Positions 7,854 to 16,197 are shown, numbered from the stretch's first letter. The stretch: DNA of 64,000 nt from Chitinophaga ginsengisegetis (GCF_900168065.1 NZ_FUZZ01000005.1:1-64000), one strand, 5' to 3'. The notes: generated by a model not told the origin, from the sequence alone. Made by a program: numbers and translations.

Positions 7854-9344
7854 ATGAAGAAATCGTTGCTCGTAATCATAGGCGCCTTGTGTTTAGTGTC
7901 CTGTAAGAAGTTCCTGCAGGAATATTCTCCAACAGATGTAATACCTAAATCTACCCATGATTTCGGAGAAATATTATATTATGAAGGATACCCTACCAAT
8001 TCCACACTGCTGCAACCCTGGATGGTATTCCTGGATGATGATACCCAGTGCTATACAGGACCACTCCTGGCCAACTCAAATGTAGTATTCCAGGCCGCTC
8101 CCATCTTTCAGTGGCAGCCAGATATGGAGCCCGCCACTGCTGCTACCGGCAATGTCATCAATTTCAATACCTGGAGCACTTACTATAAGTTGCTGCTGGG
8201 CGTAAATGTGGCGCTTCAGTACATGGATAATTCAACGGGCCTGCAGGCCGACAAAGACCAGTTTAAAGGAGAAGCCTACACATTACGGGCACTCTATCAC
8301 TTTATGCTGGTGAATATCTATGCAAAACCCTATAATGATTCTCTTACCACACCTGACAAAAGCCCGGGCGTGCCCATCAGGAAAACAGCCGACCTGTCGG
8401 ATGCTTTTCTCCGCAGGAACACCGTGAAAGAGGTATACAACCAGATTGTGAGTGATCTCGATAGCGGCATTTATTTGTTGGATAAATACAAAGCTACCCG
8501 CGAATATTACCGGATTTCGCATGTAGCTGCCCATTTGCTGGCCAGCAGGGTATTCCTTTATATGGAAGACTGGGATAAAGCGATCAGTCATGCTGATGAA
8601 GTGCTGAAGTATCACCCGCAGTTAATGGACCTGAACACCTGGGGAGGGATGCCTGATATAGAGCATAAAATGCTGATAGGACCATCTAATATTGAAAGTA
8701 TCTGGAACTATGGACAGGCAGAGGAACAGTTGCCATACGCTTATTCAGAGGCATATGAAATTTCGCACGACCTGGTGGATTGTTTTGAAGAGAATGACCT
8801 GCGCAAGCAAACGGGATTTTATATAAACCCGGAATTTATGAAAGAATTCCTGACGCCCGATTTTTCACAGATGAAGAATGTTCCATCCGTTTCCGGGCAT
8901 AATAACGAATTATCCAATTCGTGGAGAAGCTCTGAAGCTTACCTGAACCGTGCAGAAGCCTGCATCCAGAAATACAGGAAAACAGGCGACGGTAATGCAG
9001 CCGCCCAGGCATTGGTAAGTCTGAATACTCTTCGCGCTAACAGGATTGACCGGGCCTCTTTCACACCGTGGACAGTAAAGCCCGGAGACGTGTTGCTGCA
9101 AATGTGCAGAACAGAACGCCGCAGGGAACTATACCGCGAAGAAGCGCACCGCTGGTTTGATCTGAGACGCTACGGCATGCCATCGATCAAACATATTTTT
9201 ACACCCAACCAGGTAACTGTACAGGTATTCCGGTTGCCGGCGCGGGATCCGCAATATGTAATGCCAATACCCACCGATGTATTATCGCGGAACCCGGCAT
9301 TAACACAAAATCCATTATTCGCGGGTAAGCGTTTACCCGAATAA
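7854..9344 (+). CDS. SusD/RagB-family substrate-binding lipoprotein
   Basis: This 496-residue lipoprotein has a signal peptide ending in the lipobox LVSC (Cys17) followed by KKF, so it is probably exported to the cell surface. The family fold is visible as TPR-like helices (ADKDQFKGEAYTLRALYHFMLVNIYAKPY, about residues 128-158) and the characteristic C-terminal RTERRRELYREEAHRWFDLRR near 420-440. SusD proteins close like a lid over the SusC barrel and hold the ligand. It sits 24 bp after the SusC gene and 26 bp before the next lipoprotein gene, consistent with one transcript. Confidence 0.93.
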   Translation: MKKSLLVIIGALCLVSCKKFLQEYSPTDVIPKSTHDFGEILYYEGYPTNSTLLQPWMVFLDDDTQCYTGPLLANSNVVFQAAPIFQWQPDMEPATAATGNVINFNTWSTYYKLLLGVNVALQYMDNSTGLQADKDQFKGEAYTLRALYHFMLVNIYAKPYNDSLTTPDKSPGVPIRKTADLSDAFLRRNTVKEVYNQIVSDLDSGIYLLDKYKATREYYRISHVAAHLLASRVFLYMEDWDKAISHADEVLKYHPQLMDLNTWGGMPDIEHKMLIGPSNIESIWNYGQAEEQLPYAYSEAYEISHDLVDCFEENDLRKQTGFYINPEFMKEFLTPDFSQMKNVPSVSGHNNELSNSWRSSEAYLNRAEACIQKYRKTGDGNAAAQALVSLNTLRANRIDRASFTPWTVKPGDVLLQMCRTERRRELYREEAHRWFDLRRYGMPSIKHIFTPNQVTVQVFRLPARDPQYVMPIPTDVLSRNPALTQNPLFAGKRLPE

Positions 9345-9370
9345 CTTCTTTCAACTGTAAATAATCATAT

Positions 9371-10186
9371 ATGAGATTATACTACCTGGTACTGGTGCTG
9401 TTAGCAGGGATAGCCTGTAACAAAGAGGCCGCATTAACGCCGGAGCCTATCCCGCCCGTATATACGCTGCCACAGGGTAATCATGATTACGATGATACAA
9501 TAGTGGCCTGGTATAAAAAATACAACACCTTTATCCTGTATAAATTTACACAGCTGGATTATGCGTATAACTATTACGACAAGAAGCCGGATAGTGCTTT
9601 TAATGCTAATCCCGCCTATGTGGCGTCAACTCTCCGGTTTATCAGGGAAGAATTACTGGAAGTATACCCGGAAGCGTTTTTAAAAACCACGCTTCCTTAC
9701 AAGATTTTACTCGCCTCTTATATTGGCAGCGGCACTACCCGTTCTGCCACGGGGTTTTCCGCCAGCAGCAACATGCTTGCTATTGGCTGGGCCGATAGTA
9801 CCCTGGCGCAGAAAACGCCGGCTCAACGAAAGCAGCTCCGCGGCTGGTTGCACAGAGCCTACATGGAACGCACCTTCCGTACCGACAACACTATTATCCC
9901 GGATGCATTCAAAGCGCTGGCGCCACCTGCCTATGGCCAGGTGCTGCCTGCAAAACTCCTGGAGGAAGGCATCGTGGAGCCATATACCAATGCGCTGAAT
10001 GTGGCAACTGATTTCCTGGCATACATTGAAGTGATTACCAGTCATACCAAAGAAGAACTCGAAGCCGGGGTGCTGAGCAGCCGGGTAGATGTAAAGGGAT
10101 TGATAAGAAAGAAATACGACGTTGTTATCGCCACGTTTCTCAACAAGTACCAGATAGATCTTCAGGCGATAGGCAACAGACCTTAA
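9371..10186 (+). CDS. Lipoprotein resembling Mx1-type putative zinc metallopeptidases, zinc motif absent
   Basis: The 271-residue lipoprotein has lipobox AGIAC (Cys16). The layout (a Tyr-rich segment YKFTQLDYAYNYYDKKPD, then FIREELLEVYPEAFLKTTLPYKILL, then a second half ending in KYDVVIATFLNKYQIDL) and its place straight after a SusC/SusD pair match the putative zinc-binding metallopeptidases that often follow such pairs in Bacteroidota. In those proteins an HExxH stands in the middle; here the matching stretch reads LRGWLHRAYMERTF and no HExxH is present anywhere. It may therefore be a non-catalytic binding protein. The family call rests on my memory of the pattern and on context, so a search is needed to settle it. 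Confidence 0.6.
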   Translation: MRLYYLVLVLLAGIACNKEAALTPEPIPPVYTLPQGNHDYDDTIVAWYKKYNTFILYKFTQLDYAYNYYDKKPDSAFNANPAYVASTLRFIREELLEVYPEAFLKTTLPYKILLASYIGSGTTRSATGFSASSNMLAIGWADSTLAQKTPAQRKQLRGWLHRAYMERTFRTDNTIIPDAFKALAPPAYGQVLPAKLLEEGIVEPYTNALNVATDFLAYIEVITSHTKEELEAGVLSSRVDVKGLIRKKYDVVIATFLNKYQIDLQAIGNRP

Positions 10187-10213
10187 TTATATTATCCGCA
10201 TTAATATTTTTAT

Positions 10214-12328
10214 ATGAAAACATTAAAAGGAGCGCAACTCCTGTTATCGGGCGTGTTTGTCATTGCCGGCTTTACAGTGAATGCCCAGGTGCCCGCCGGT
10301 ACCGAATACCGCAGCGCCGTTATCACTGCTGCTATCAATAAGGTTACAAAAAAGCACTACCATCCCAAACCCATTGACGACGCCTATTCCGCGGCGGTAT
10401 GGAACCGGTTCCTGCACACCCTGGACCCCAACAGCAACCTGTTTCTCCAGGAAGATGTAACTGCCCTCGCGGTGTATAAGAACCAGGTCGACGATCAGCT
10501 GAACTCAGGCGCCACTACCTTTTTTGATGCAGCCTATGCGATCTATGAACAACGGGCAGGGGAAGCCGGCCGGCTTTGCCAGAAGATCCTGGCTACGCCT
10601 TTCGATCTGAAAAAGAAAGAAACGGTAATGGCCTGGAGAAAAGATCTTCCTTTTTGCGCCAGCAAACAGGAACAGGAAGAACTGTGGCGTAAGCTGCTGA
10701 AATATTATACCCTGCGTCACTATATGGAAATGAGCGCAGCCAAAGGCGATACTGCCAAACACCTCGCGGCCGTTGACCCGGTGCTGGAAGCCAAAGCCCG
10801 TGAAAAGGTACGTAAATGGTACAGTGATTATTTCCGTCAGACGACCGGGCAACGTGGCGCCGACGATAAATTTGCGCAGTATGTAAGCGCCGCCATGTTT
10901 GAAATAGATCCGCATACTACCTATGCCGCGCCACAGGACCGGCTTATGAACGAACAGCTCAACAAACGTTACTACGGACTGGGCATAGAGCTAGGTACCA
11001 AAGAATCAGATTATTACATAAAAAGATTGCTGCCGGGTGGTACCGCTTACCGCAGCGGGCAGGTAAAGGAGAATGATAATATCATCGCCGTTGCCGACAG
11101 CAAAGGGGAGATGCTGCCTGTTAACGGGCTTCCTGCCAACGAAGTAACCGGCTTGATCCGCGGTGAAAAAGGAACGGCCGTTACCATGAAGCTGCAGCAG
11201 CCTGGTGAAAAAGAAAGAACGGTAACGATAAAAAGAGATGAAGTGATTGACCAGGAAAACAGGGCGAAAAGCGCCGTGATTGAAAAGAACGGAAAGCGTT
11301 TTGGCTATATCTTCCTTCCCCTCTTTTACATGGATCCTACCGGCACCAAAATAAACGGATCTGCCAATGATGTAGCCCGCGAAGTTGAGAAGCTCAAGGA
11401 GCAGGAAGTGGATGGCATTGTGGTGGATCTGCGTGGCAATGCCGGCGGCTCGCTCGATGAAGTGGTAACAATGGGTTATTGCTTTGTACCCGCCGGCCCT
11501 ATCACCTGGCTCAGGGGGAAAGACAGTATCCGGATGTATTCCTCTCCGGCTGTTGAGCCTTTGTACGACGGACCATTAACCGTGCTGGTAGATGAAAGCA
11601 GCGCTTCTGCTTCTGAAATATTTGCTGCAGCCATGCAGGACCGCGGCCGCGGAATCATTGTGGGCACTTCTTCTTCCTTTGGAAAAGGTACCGCCCAGAT
11701 GAATATCAATATCGGTAAAATGGGAAATCCGGAGAAAGGCATTGCTGATGTAAACTATGGCAGCATGCGGCTTACCACGGAGAAGTTTTACCGCATTAAC
11801 GGATCATCCACACAGCTGAAAGGCGTGATCCCTGATATTGTGCTGCAGGATAGAATGGAGCTGCAATCCATTATGGAAAAAGATTTTTCTTCTGCGCTGA
11901 CATGCGATACCGTGGGCCTGCCTCCGTATCAGCGGCTTACTTTCGGTTTCAATTACCAGGAAGTGGTGCAACACGCACGCATACGGGTGCGGCAAAATCC
12001 TGCCTTTGCCACTATCGCCGCAAATACGCGCCAGTTAAAAACGTTGCAGGAACAACCCACGCCGCTGGATTTATTGTCGTTCGGCGCTGCCTATCAACAG
12101 ATATCGGGATGTCAGAAAAATATACAACAGGCCAAAGAGCTGAAAGGCAAAGAGGTACTGACCGTACAGCCATCTATGTTAAGAAACATAAATCCGGCCC
12201 GGCAAAAGAATGACGCTGTTAATACTGCTTCTTACAAAGAGTGGCTGGAGAAACTGGGTAAAGATATTTACCTCGCTGAAACCCTGTCGGTGCTGGAAGA
12301 TATGCTGGCTAACCCGGTAGCGCCATAA
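10214..12328 (+). CDS. prc: Carboxy-terminal (tail-specific) protease, Prc-type, S41 family
   Basis: The 704-residue exported protein has a signal peptide to about residue 25 (FVIAGFTVNAQ), an N-terminal helical domain, a PDZ domain at about 235-330 (GLGIELGTKESDYYIKRLLPGGTAYRSGQVKENDNIIAV) and the S41 core from about 350 to 550. The catalytic pattern is clear: SASASEIFAAAMQDRG with the likely nucleophile near Ser465, then GKGTAQ with the general base near Lys491. Length and domain order match Prc/Tsp (about 680 residues) rather than the shorter CtpA. Such proteases degrade or trim periplasmic proteins from their C-terminus. It follows the SusCD-lipoprotein genes with a 27-bp gap, so it is probably part of the same transcript; the link to SusCD substrate handling is inference. 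Confidence 0.9.
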   Translation: MKTLKGAQLLLSGVFVIAGFTVNAQVPAGTEYRSAVITAAINKVTKKHYHPKPIDDAYSAAVWNRFLHTLDPNSNLFLQEDVTALAVYKNQVDDQLNSGATTFFDAAYAIYEQRAGEAGRLCQKILATPFDLKKKETVMAWRKDLPFCASKQEQEELWRKLLKYYTLRHYMEMSAAKGDTAKHLAAVDPVLEAKAREKVRKWYSDYFRQTTGQRGADDKFAQYVSAAMFEIDPHTTYAAPQDRLMNEQLNKRYYGLGIELGTKESDYYIKRLLPGGTAYRSGQVKENDNIIAVADSKGEMLPVNGLPANEVTGLIRGEKGTAVTMKLQQPGEKERTVTIKRDEVIDQENRAKSAVIEKNGKRFGYIFLPLFYMDPTGTKINGSANDVAREVEKLKEQEVDGIVVDLRGNAGGSLDEVVTMGYCFVPAGPITWLRGKDSIRMYSSPAVEPLYDGPLTVLVDESSASASEIFAAAMQDRGRGIIVGTSSSFGKGTAQMNINIGKMGNPEKGIADVNYGSMRLTTEKFYRINGSSTQLKGVIPDIVLQDRMELQSIMEKDFSSALTCDTVGLPPYQRLTFGFNYQEVVQHARIRVRQNPAFATIAANTRQLKTLQEQPTPLDLLSFGAAYQQISGCQKNIQQAKELKGKEVLTVQPSMLRNINPARQKNDAVNTASYKEWLEKLGKDIYLAETLSVLEDMLANPVAP

Positions 12329-12350
12329 TTATAATTAATTAACAACAGGC

Positions 12351-12378
12351 TTCACCCGTTTTGCGGTAATGATTGCCT
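12351..12378 (+). promoter_or_regulatory. Candidate ECF promoter, copy 3 (before tlpA-like gene)
   Basis: TTCACCC (12351-12357), 15 bases, TTGCCT (12373-12378), ending 20 bases before the tlpA-like start at 12399. Blocks and spacing are the same as at 2225 and 2958, nearly 10 kb away. It suggests the thioredoxin gene belongs to the regulon of the sigma factor encoded at 2334. Confidence 0.5.
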
Positions 12379-12398
12379 AATACTTAAACGCACTAATC

Positions 12399-13556
12399 AT
12401 GATGAGAAAACTGTTTGCACTCACTTTTTGCATGGGAAGCTTTGCTGCGTATGCGCAGGAGGAAGTGGCTATCATTACGGCCAGGCTGGATAAATCCCCG
12501 AATGATACCGTGGTGAACCTGTACGAACCTTATTCCGGTGATACCGCCAGCACCGTCATTAAAAACCACCAGTTCAGGTTAACGATGCCGATGTCTAAAG
12601 GAGGAAGCGTATATATTATGCAGATAGGCAGCAACCCGGAACTGGGCGGCGCATTGGTGTACCTGGAAAAAGGAAAGATGAACATCACCGGGAAAGGCGG
12701 TTATTTTAAAGACGCCACTTTTTCAGGCGACTCCTGGGTAAAGGAATGGGAAGAAGTAATGGACCTCACTTCCCCGGACAAAGGCGATGGTAAGTTGTTT
12801 GCAGAGCTGGAACAGAAATACCACAAAGCAATGGAAATAGGTGATGAGGATGCTGCAGAAGCCTACAGCAAACAGGGTAGCGAAGTGGAAAAGAGGCAGA
12901 AAGATATACTCCGTAAATGGGTGTTGGCTCATCCGAATTCCGGTGTTACCGGTTATATCATCACGGTATATTTCAGTAAGGATAATAAAGAGATGGAAGC
13001 GCTTTACGATGGCCTCGGTGAACACGCAAAAGCCGGCAGGATCCTGCAACGTTGGAAAAACCCGGGTAAAGTAGACCCGTCACTCCTTTCATTAAAGATG
13101 AATGAAGAAGGGGAAACACCGGGCAGACCAGGCCAGATAAAGATCGGTGATGCTGCGCCGGCTTTCACCATCCCTGATGTAAATGGTAAAATGGTATCGC
13201 TGGGAGATTTCAAAGGCAAGTATGTACTGGTAGATTTCTGGGCCAGCTGGTGCGGTCCCTGCAAACCACAGATCCCTTACCTGAAAGCAGCCAATGAAAA
13301 GTTCAAAAATAAAAACTTCGTGATGGTAGGCATCTCGCTGGATTCCAAAAAAGAAGCCTGGGTAAAAGCTATGGAAAAGCACGAGCTGAACTGGCTCAAT
13401 CTCTCCAGCCTGAAAGGTTGGGGCGATACGGCAGCTGCAGCTTACGGCGCCAGCTACATTCCTTCCAACATATTGATCGGACCAGACGGAAAAATAATTG
13501 CCAGGGATCTTTATGGCGATGCGCTGGATAAAAAATTAATGGAAACAATTAAATAA
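12399..13556 (+). CDS. TlpA-family thiol-disulfide oxidoreductase with DUF4369-like N-terminal domain
   Basis: The 385-residue exported protein has a signal peptide to about residue 20 (MGSFAAYAQE), an N-terminal beta domain at about 25-120 of the DUF4369 kind, a helical linker, and a C-terminal thioredoxin domain at about 245-385. The active site is FWASWCGPCKP with Cys285 and Cys288, and the cis-proline segment is YIPSN. TlpA-type proteins reduce or shuffle disulfides in the periplasm. It has its own candidate ECF promoter (12351-12378) and a strong terminator after it (13583-13621), so it may be transcribed alone although its neighbours point the same way. Confidence 0.9.
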   Translation: MMRKLFALTFCMGSFAAYAQEEVAIITARLDKSPNDTVVNLYEPYSGDTASTVIKNHQFRLTMPMSKGGSVYIMQIGSNPELGGALVYLEKGKMNITGKGGYFKDATFSGDSWVKEWEEVMDLTSPDKGDGKLFAELEQKYHKAMEIGDEDAAEAYSKQGSEVEKRQKDILRKWVLAHPNSGVTGYIITVYFSKDNKEMEALYDGLGEHAKAGRILQRWKNPGKVDPSLLSLKMNEEGETPGRPGQIKIGDAAPAFTIPDVNGKMVSLGDFKGKYVLVDFWASWCGPCKPQIPYLKAANEKFKNKNFVMVGISLDSKKEAWVKAMEKHELNWLNLSSLKGWGDTAAAAYGASYIPSNILIGPDGKIIARDLYGDALDKKLMETIK

Positions 13557-13582
13557 ACTGTTTGAGGTAACACTTCCGCCAG

Positions 13583-13621
13583 GGGCAACGGCACTATCGC
13601 TGTGCTGTTGCCCTTTTTTTG
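13583..13621 (+). terminator. Rho-independent terminator after the first tlpA-like gene
   Basis: The arms GGGCAACGGCAC (13583-13594) and GTGCTGTTGCCC (13602-13613) pair with one mismatch, have a seven-base loop, and are followed by eight T (13614-13621). Confidence 0.85.
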
Positions 13622-13644
13622 TTTACTAAAAAGATACCATTCAT

Positions 13645-14625
13645 ATGCGTTCTATCATTAAAATAATCATCTTCCTGCTGCTGCCCTTATACAGCCTGGC
13701 GGAAGAAGGGTTTGTGATCAAAGGGAAAGTAACGGGCGTCATCAGCGGATACGTAGCTATCCTTGAACATGTTGATGCTGAAGGGAAGCCGGTAATGCTG
13801 CCGCCAAGAGTACGGATCGTCAACGGCGAGTTTACCTTTTCCGGAAAACTGGAACACCCGGAGCTGGTGCAGTTAAAAGTGAGTACAAAAACAGTACTGG
13901 TATTCCTGGAAAATACCAGCTACACTGTTGAGTCCAGCCTGGATTCACTGAAAGGAACTTCTTTCAAAGGCGGCCCGTTGAATGATCAGTTTTATACCTA
14001 TCAGCAGCACAGTAATAAGCCGCCTATGGAATACGTGAAGGACAACCCGTCGCTGGAATTATCGGCCTGGCTGGCCCTGCGGAATGCCTCCACAGCGGAG
14101 AAGGCACAGGCAGGTTATGATCTCCTGGACCCTGCAGGGAAAAGTACCTGGCATGGAAAGGCGTTGCTGGCCAAGATTGAATCATTTAAGCGTACCGGCG
14201 CAGGCGCTGCATTACCGGAACTGAAACTGATCGATCCCAACGGCCACGCTTTTTCCATCGGGGACATGACCGGGAAAATTGTAGTGCTGGATTTCTGGGC
14301 GTCCTGGTGCGCTCCTTGCCGCGCTTACATTCCACAGATGCGGAACCATTACAACAAGTTTAAAGAGAAGGGAGTGGTATTTGTAGCTGTATCTGTTGAT
14401 GACGATAAAGCCAAATGGCAAACTGCTGTGAACGAAACTAAAATGGAGTGGCTGCAGGGACTTACAGAAGGCGGCTTCAAAGCAGGTGCGGGTGTGCAGA
14501 AGAACTTTAATATCACCAGCATCCCGTATGTGGTGATAGTGGGGAAAGATGGAAAGATTGCCGCATCACTGGACTTCTATAAAAAAGATCAGCTGGAAAA
14601 AGAATTGGATAAACTGGTACAATAA
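13645..14625 (+). CDS. TlpA-family thioredoxin-like protein, second copy
   Basis: The 326-residue exported protein has a signal peptide to about residue 19 (LLLPLYSLAEE), a short N-terminal DUF4369-like beta domain at about 20-105 (FVIKGKVTGVISGYVAILEHV) and a thioredoxin domain at about 185-326. The active site is FWASWCAPCRAYIPQM with Cys222 and Cys225, and the cis-proline segment is SIPYV. It resembles the preceding gene in architecture but is shorter and has CAPC instead of CGPC, which suggests a different redox partner or potential. It lies after the terminator at 13583, so it probably has a separate promoter, and it is followed 13 bp later by a lipoprotein gene. Confidence 0.9.
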   Translation: MRSIIKIIIFLLLPLYSLAEEGFVIKGKVTGVISGYVAILEHVDAEGKPVMLPPRVRIVNGEFTFSGKLEHPELVQLKVSTKTVLVFLENTSYTVESSLDSLKGTSFKGGPLNDQFYTYQQHSNKPPMEYVKDNPSLELSAWLALRNASTAEKAQAGYDLLDPAGKSTWHGKALLAKIESFKRTGAGAALPELKLIDPNGHAFSIGDMTGKIVVLDFWASWCAPCRAYIPQMRNHYNKFKEKGVVFVAVSVDDDKAKWQTAVNETKMEWLQGLTEGGFKAGAGVQKNFNITSIPYVVIVGKDGKIAASLDFYKKDQLEKELDKLVQ

Positions 14626-14638
14626 GATAACAAACGAT

Positions 14639-15106
14639 ATGACTGTCACACAAAAGCTACAACTGTTACTTACGTTTATCATGGGCATATTTCTCTCCGG
14701 CTGCACGGTGTTTCAAACGCCCGAGCCACGGCTGCCAAAAAAGCTGGCCGTCAGGATTTTTAATATCACGCCACAGCGCGCGGCGCTGAAAATAGAAGGC
14801 ATCTATTATAATCCTAATAATTTCGGTTTTACGTTTAAAAGCGGCGACCTGGAGCTGATGCTGGATACTTTCCTGTTGGGAAAGGTTCACATTGATACCA
14901 TGATAAATGTGCCGGCGCATGCGCTATTCACAGTGCCGGTAACAGTGGCGCCAGATTTCAATAAACTGGGTCAAACAGGCATTAACCTGGAGGACTCTGT
15001 ACACATTTCTTTCAAGGGTACCATGAAAGGCAGTGTGGGATGGTTCTCCAAAACAATCCATATTGCCTATGATGGCCGGCATTACCTGGACCTGCAAATG
15101 AACTGA
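14639..15106 (+). CDS. LEA type 2-like lipoprotein
   Basis: The 155-residue lipoprotein has lipobox LSGC (residues 20-23, GIFLSGCTVFQ). The rest is a single immunoglobulin-like beta domain with the WHy/LEA14 pattern: KLAVRIFNITPQRAALKIEGIYYNPNNFGFTFKSGDLELMLD in the first half and TVPVTVAPDF near 105-115. Such domains are found in small periplasmic or outer-membrane-anchored proteins; no reaction is known. The ATG at 14639 is chosen because it directly precedes the signal peptide; an upstream frame overlaps the tlpA gene and adds an unlikely leader. It sits 13 bp after the second tlpA gene and probably shares its transcript. Confidence 0.7.
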   Translation: MTVTQKLQLLLTFIMGIFLSGCTVFQTPEPRLPKKLAVRIFNITPQRAALKIEGIYYNPNNFGFTFKSGDLELMLDTFLLGKVHIDTMINVPAHALFTVPVTVAPDFNKLGQTGINLEDSVHISFKGTMKGSVGWFSKTIHIAYDGRHYLDLQMN

Positions 15107-15129
15107 TTTTCCCCGTTGCTGTAAGGTGG

Positions 15130-15163
15130 CTGGTATCAGTACCTCGCGGAGTACTGATACCAG
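15130..15163. repeat. Perfect 13-bp inverted repeat spanning the terpene synthase stop codon
   Basis: CTGGTATCAGTAC (15130-15142) and GTACTGATACCAG (15151-15163) form a perfect stem with an eight-base loop. The left arm covers the terpene synthase stop (15136-15138), and the right arm encodes its conserved C-terminal WYQY. No T-run follows in either direction. It may act as a convergent-transcript barrier between the lipoprotein gene and the terpene synthase gene. Confidence 0.6.
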
Positions 15164-16056
15164 GAGAGATGTCCCTGGATAATATGCGACAGGTTTTCTA
15201 TATACCGGCGCACGGTTTTATCCTGCTGCCCAAAATGGGGCAGGTGGTTGCAGGTATGCACAAATTCTGCTGTAAATTCATTGTGTAGCCGCACTGTTTC
15301 CGCATAGGCGCTATCCAGGGTACACTGTTGTTCATGTTGAATGATCAATACCGCATTCATGGCTTCCTTTTCTTCCTCATCCTTTCTGACAGAGAAAATA
15401 TCGTTGGAAAGCGCTACTATCAGGCTTGTCAGTTTCCTGAGTTGCTTTATTACGGGGTTCTCCAGCACTTCGTTGGTGAGCAGCGTAGTTCCTGTTATTT
15501 CTGCGAGATCGGCGGTCGGATACACGCCAATGAGATCTTCCCGGATAACCAGGTAGTCGCTCAGCAGCGGGTAGTGAACAGGGGTTTTGTAACTATATGC
15601 GGTAGCGGTTATCATGGTATGGAAGAAGCCTTGCATATCGCTGATAAACCGGTTCATCCATGCTGCTGTTACAAAGGAAAGCAGTTCTTTTCTTATCAGC
15701 GCCGGCTGCAGGAAGAACGCGCTGTCTGTTGCTGCCGGGGGCATGCCTTTGAATATTTCAATGACATGGTTACATGCCTTCCGGAGTTCTTCTACCGGAT
15801 ATGGTCCATAGTAATCATCAAAGAGAAAGATCCAGAGATTCCATCTGCCCATGGGGATGAGGCGATCGAACGGCGCATCCGGGTGGAAATAGGCCGCCAG
15901 CTTGCCAAAGCGGGCCGCCTTAAATTTTTCACGCATACTTTCGGGGAAGAGGGTATACTCGTTTATCCATGCTGTTGTTTTAGCTTCTATTTCGTCTGCC
16001 ATTGGATTGATAACATCTGGAAACGGGTAAGATAACTGAGTAGGAGACATGATCAT
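15136..16056 (-). CDS. Class I terpene synthase (terpene cyclase)
   Basis: The 306-residue cytoplasmic protein has the length and fold markers of bacterial class I terpene synthases: a metal-binding FDDYYG with Asp80-Asp81, the second metal site SNDIFSVRKD (Asn218, Ser222, Asp226; the usual last residue is Glu) and the C-terminal Trp...Arg-Tyr pair (W299, R305-Y306) that contacts diphosphate. The enzyme would ionise farnesyl or geranylgeranyl diphosphate and cyclise it; the product cannot be told from sequence. The first motif lacks the third acidic residue normally found four or five positions on (DDxxD/E). The gene stands alone, with no P450 or prenyltransferase beside it. An alternative start is the ATG at 16050. 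Confidence 0.88.
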   Translation of the reverse strand: MIMSPTQLSYPFPDVINPMADEIEAKTTAWINEYTLFPESMREKFKAARFGKLAAYFHPDAPFDRLIPMGRWNLWIFLFDDYYGPYPVEELRKACNHVIEIFKGMPPAATDSAFFLQPALIRKELLSFVTAAWMNRFISDMQGFFHTMITATAYSYKTPVHYPLLSDYLVIREDLIGVYPTADLAEITGTTLLTNEVLENPVIKQLRKLTSLIVALSNDIFSVRKDEEEKEAMNAVLIIQHEQQCTLDSAYAETVRLHNEFTAEFVHTCNHLPHFGQQDKTVRRYIENLSHIIQGHLSWYQYSARY

Positions 16057-16161
16057 AAGAACGGGTTTTACAGCCAGTGGTTTTTATAGGATTTAAAAAG
16101 AGATGCCGGGGGATGGCACACTTAAAGATACTTAATAAGGCTGATATTTATTTGCAGTAAA

Positions 16162-16195
16162 ACCGCCTCATTTAATGATGAGGCGGTCTTTTTTT
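16162..16195. terminator. Bidirectional terminator between VWA gene and terpene synthase gene
   Basis: The arms ACCGCCTCAT (16162-16171) and ATGAGGCGGT (16178-16187) enclose a six-base loop and have T-rich tracts on both strands (plus strand 16188-16195; minus strand TTTT after 16162). It most probably ends the leftward VWA transcript, whose stop lies two bases beyond the T-tract. Confidence 0.85.
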
Positions 16196-16197
16196 AA

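Noticed and set aside
15328..16035. 235-codon frame on the plus strand opposite the terpene synthase
   Set aside because: It is antisense to a clear terpene synthase with intact motifs, and its composition (many Cys, Phe, Arg) is typical of a shadow frame.
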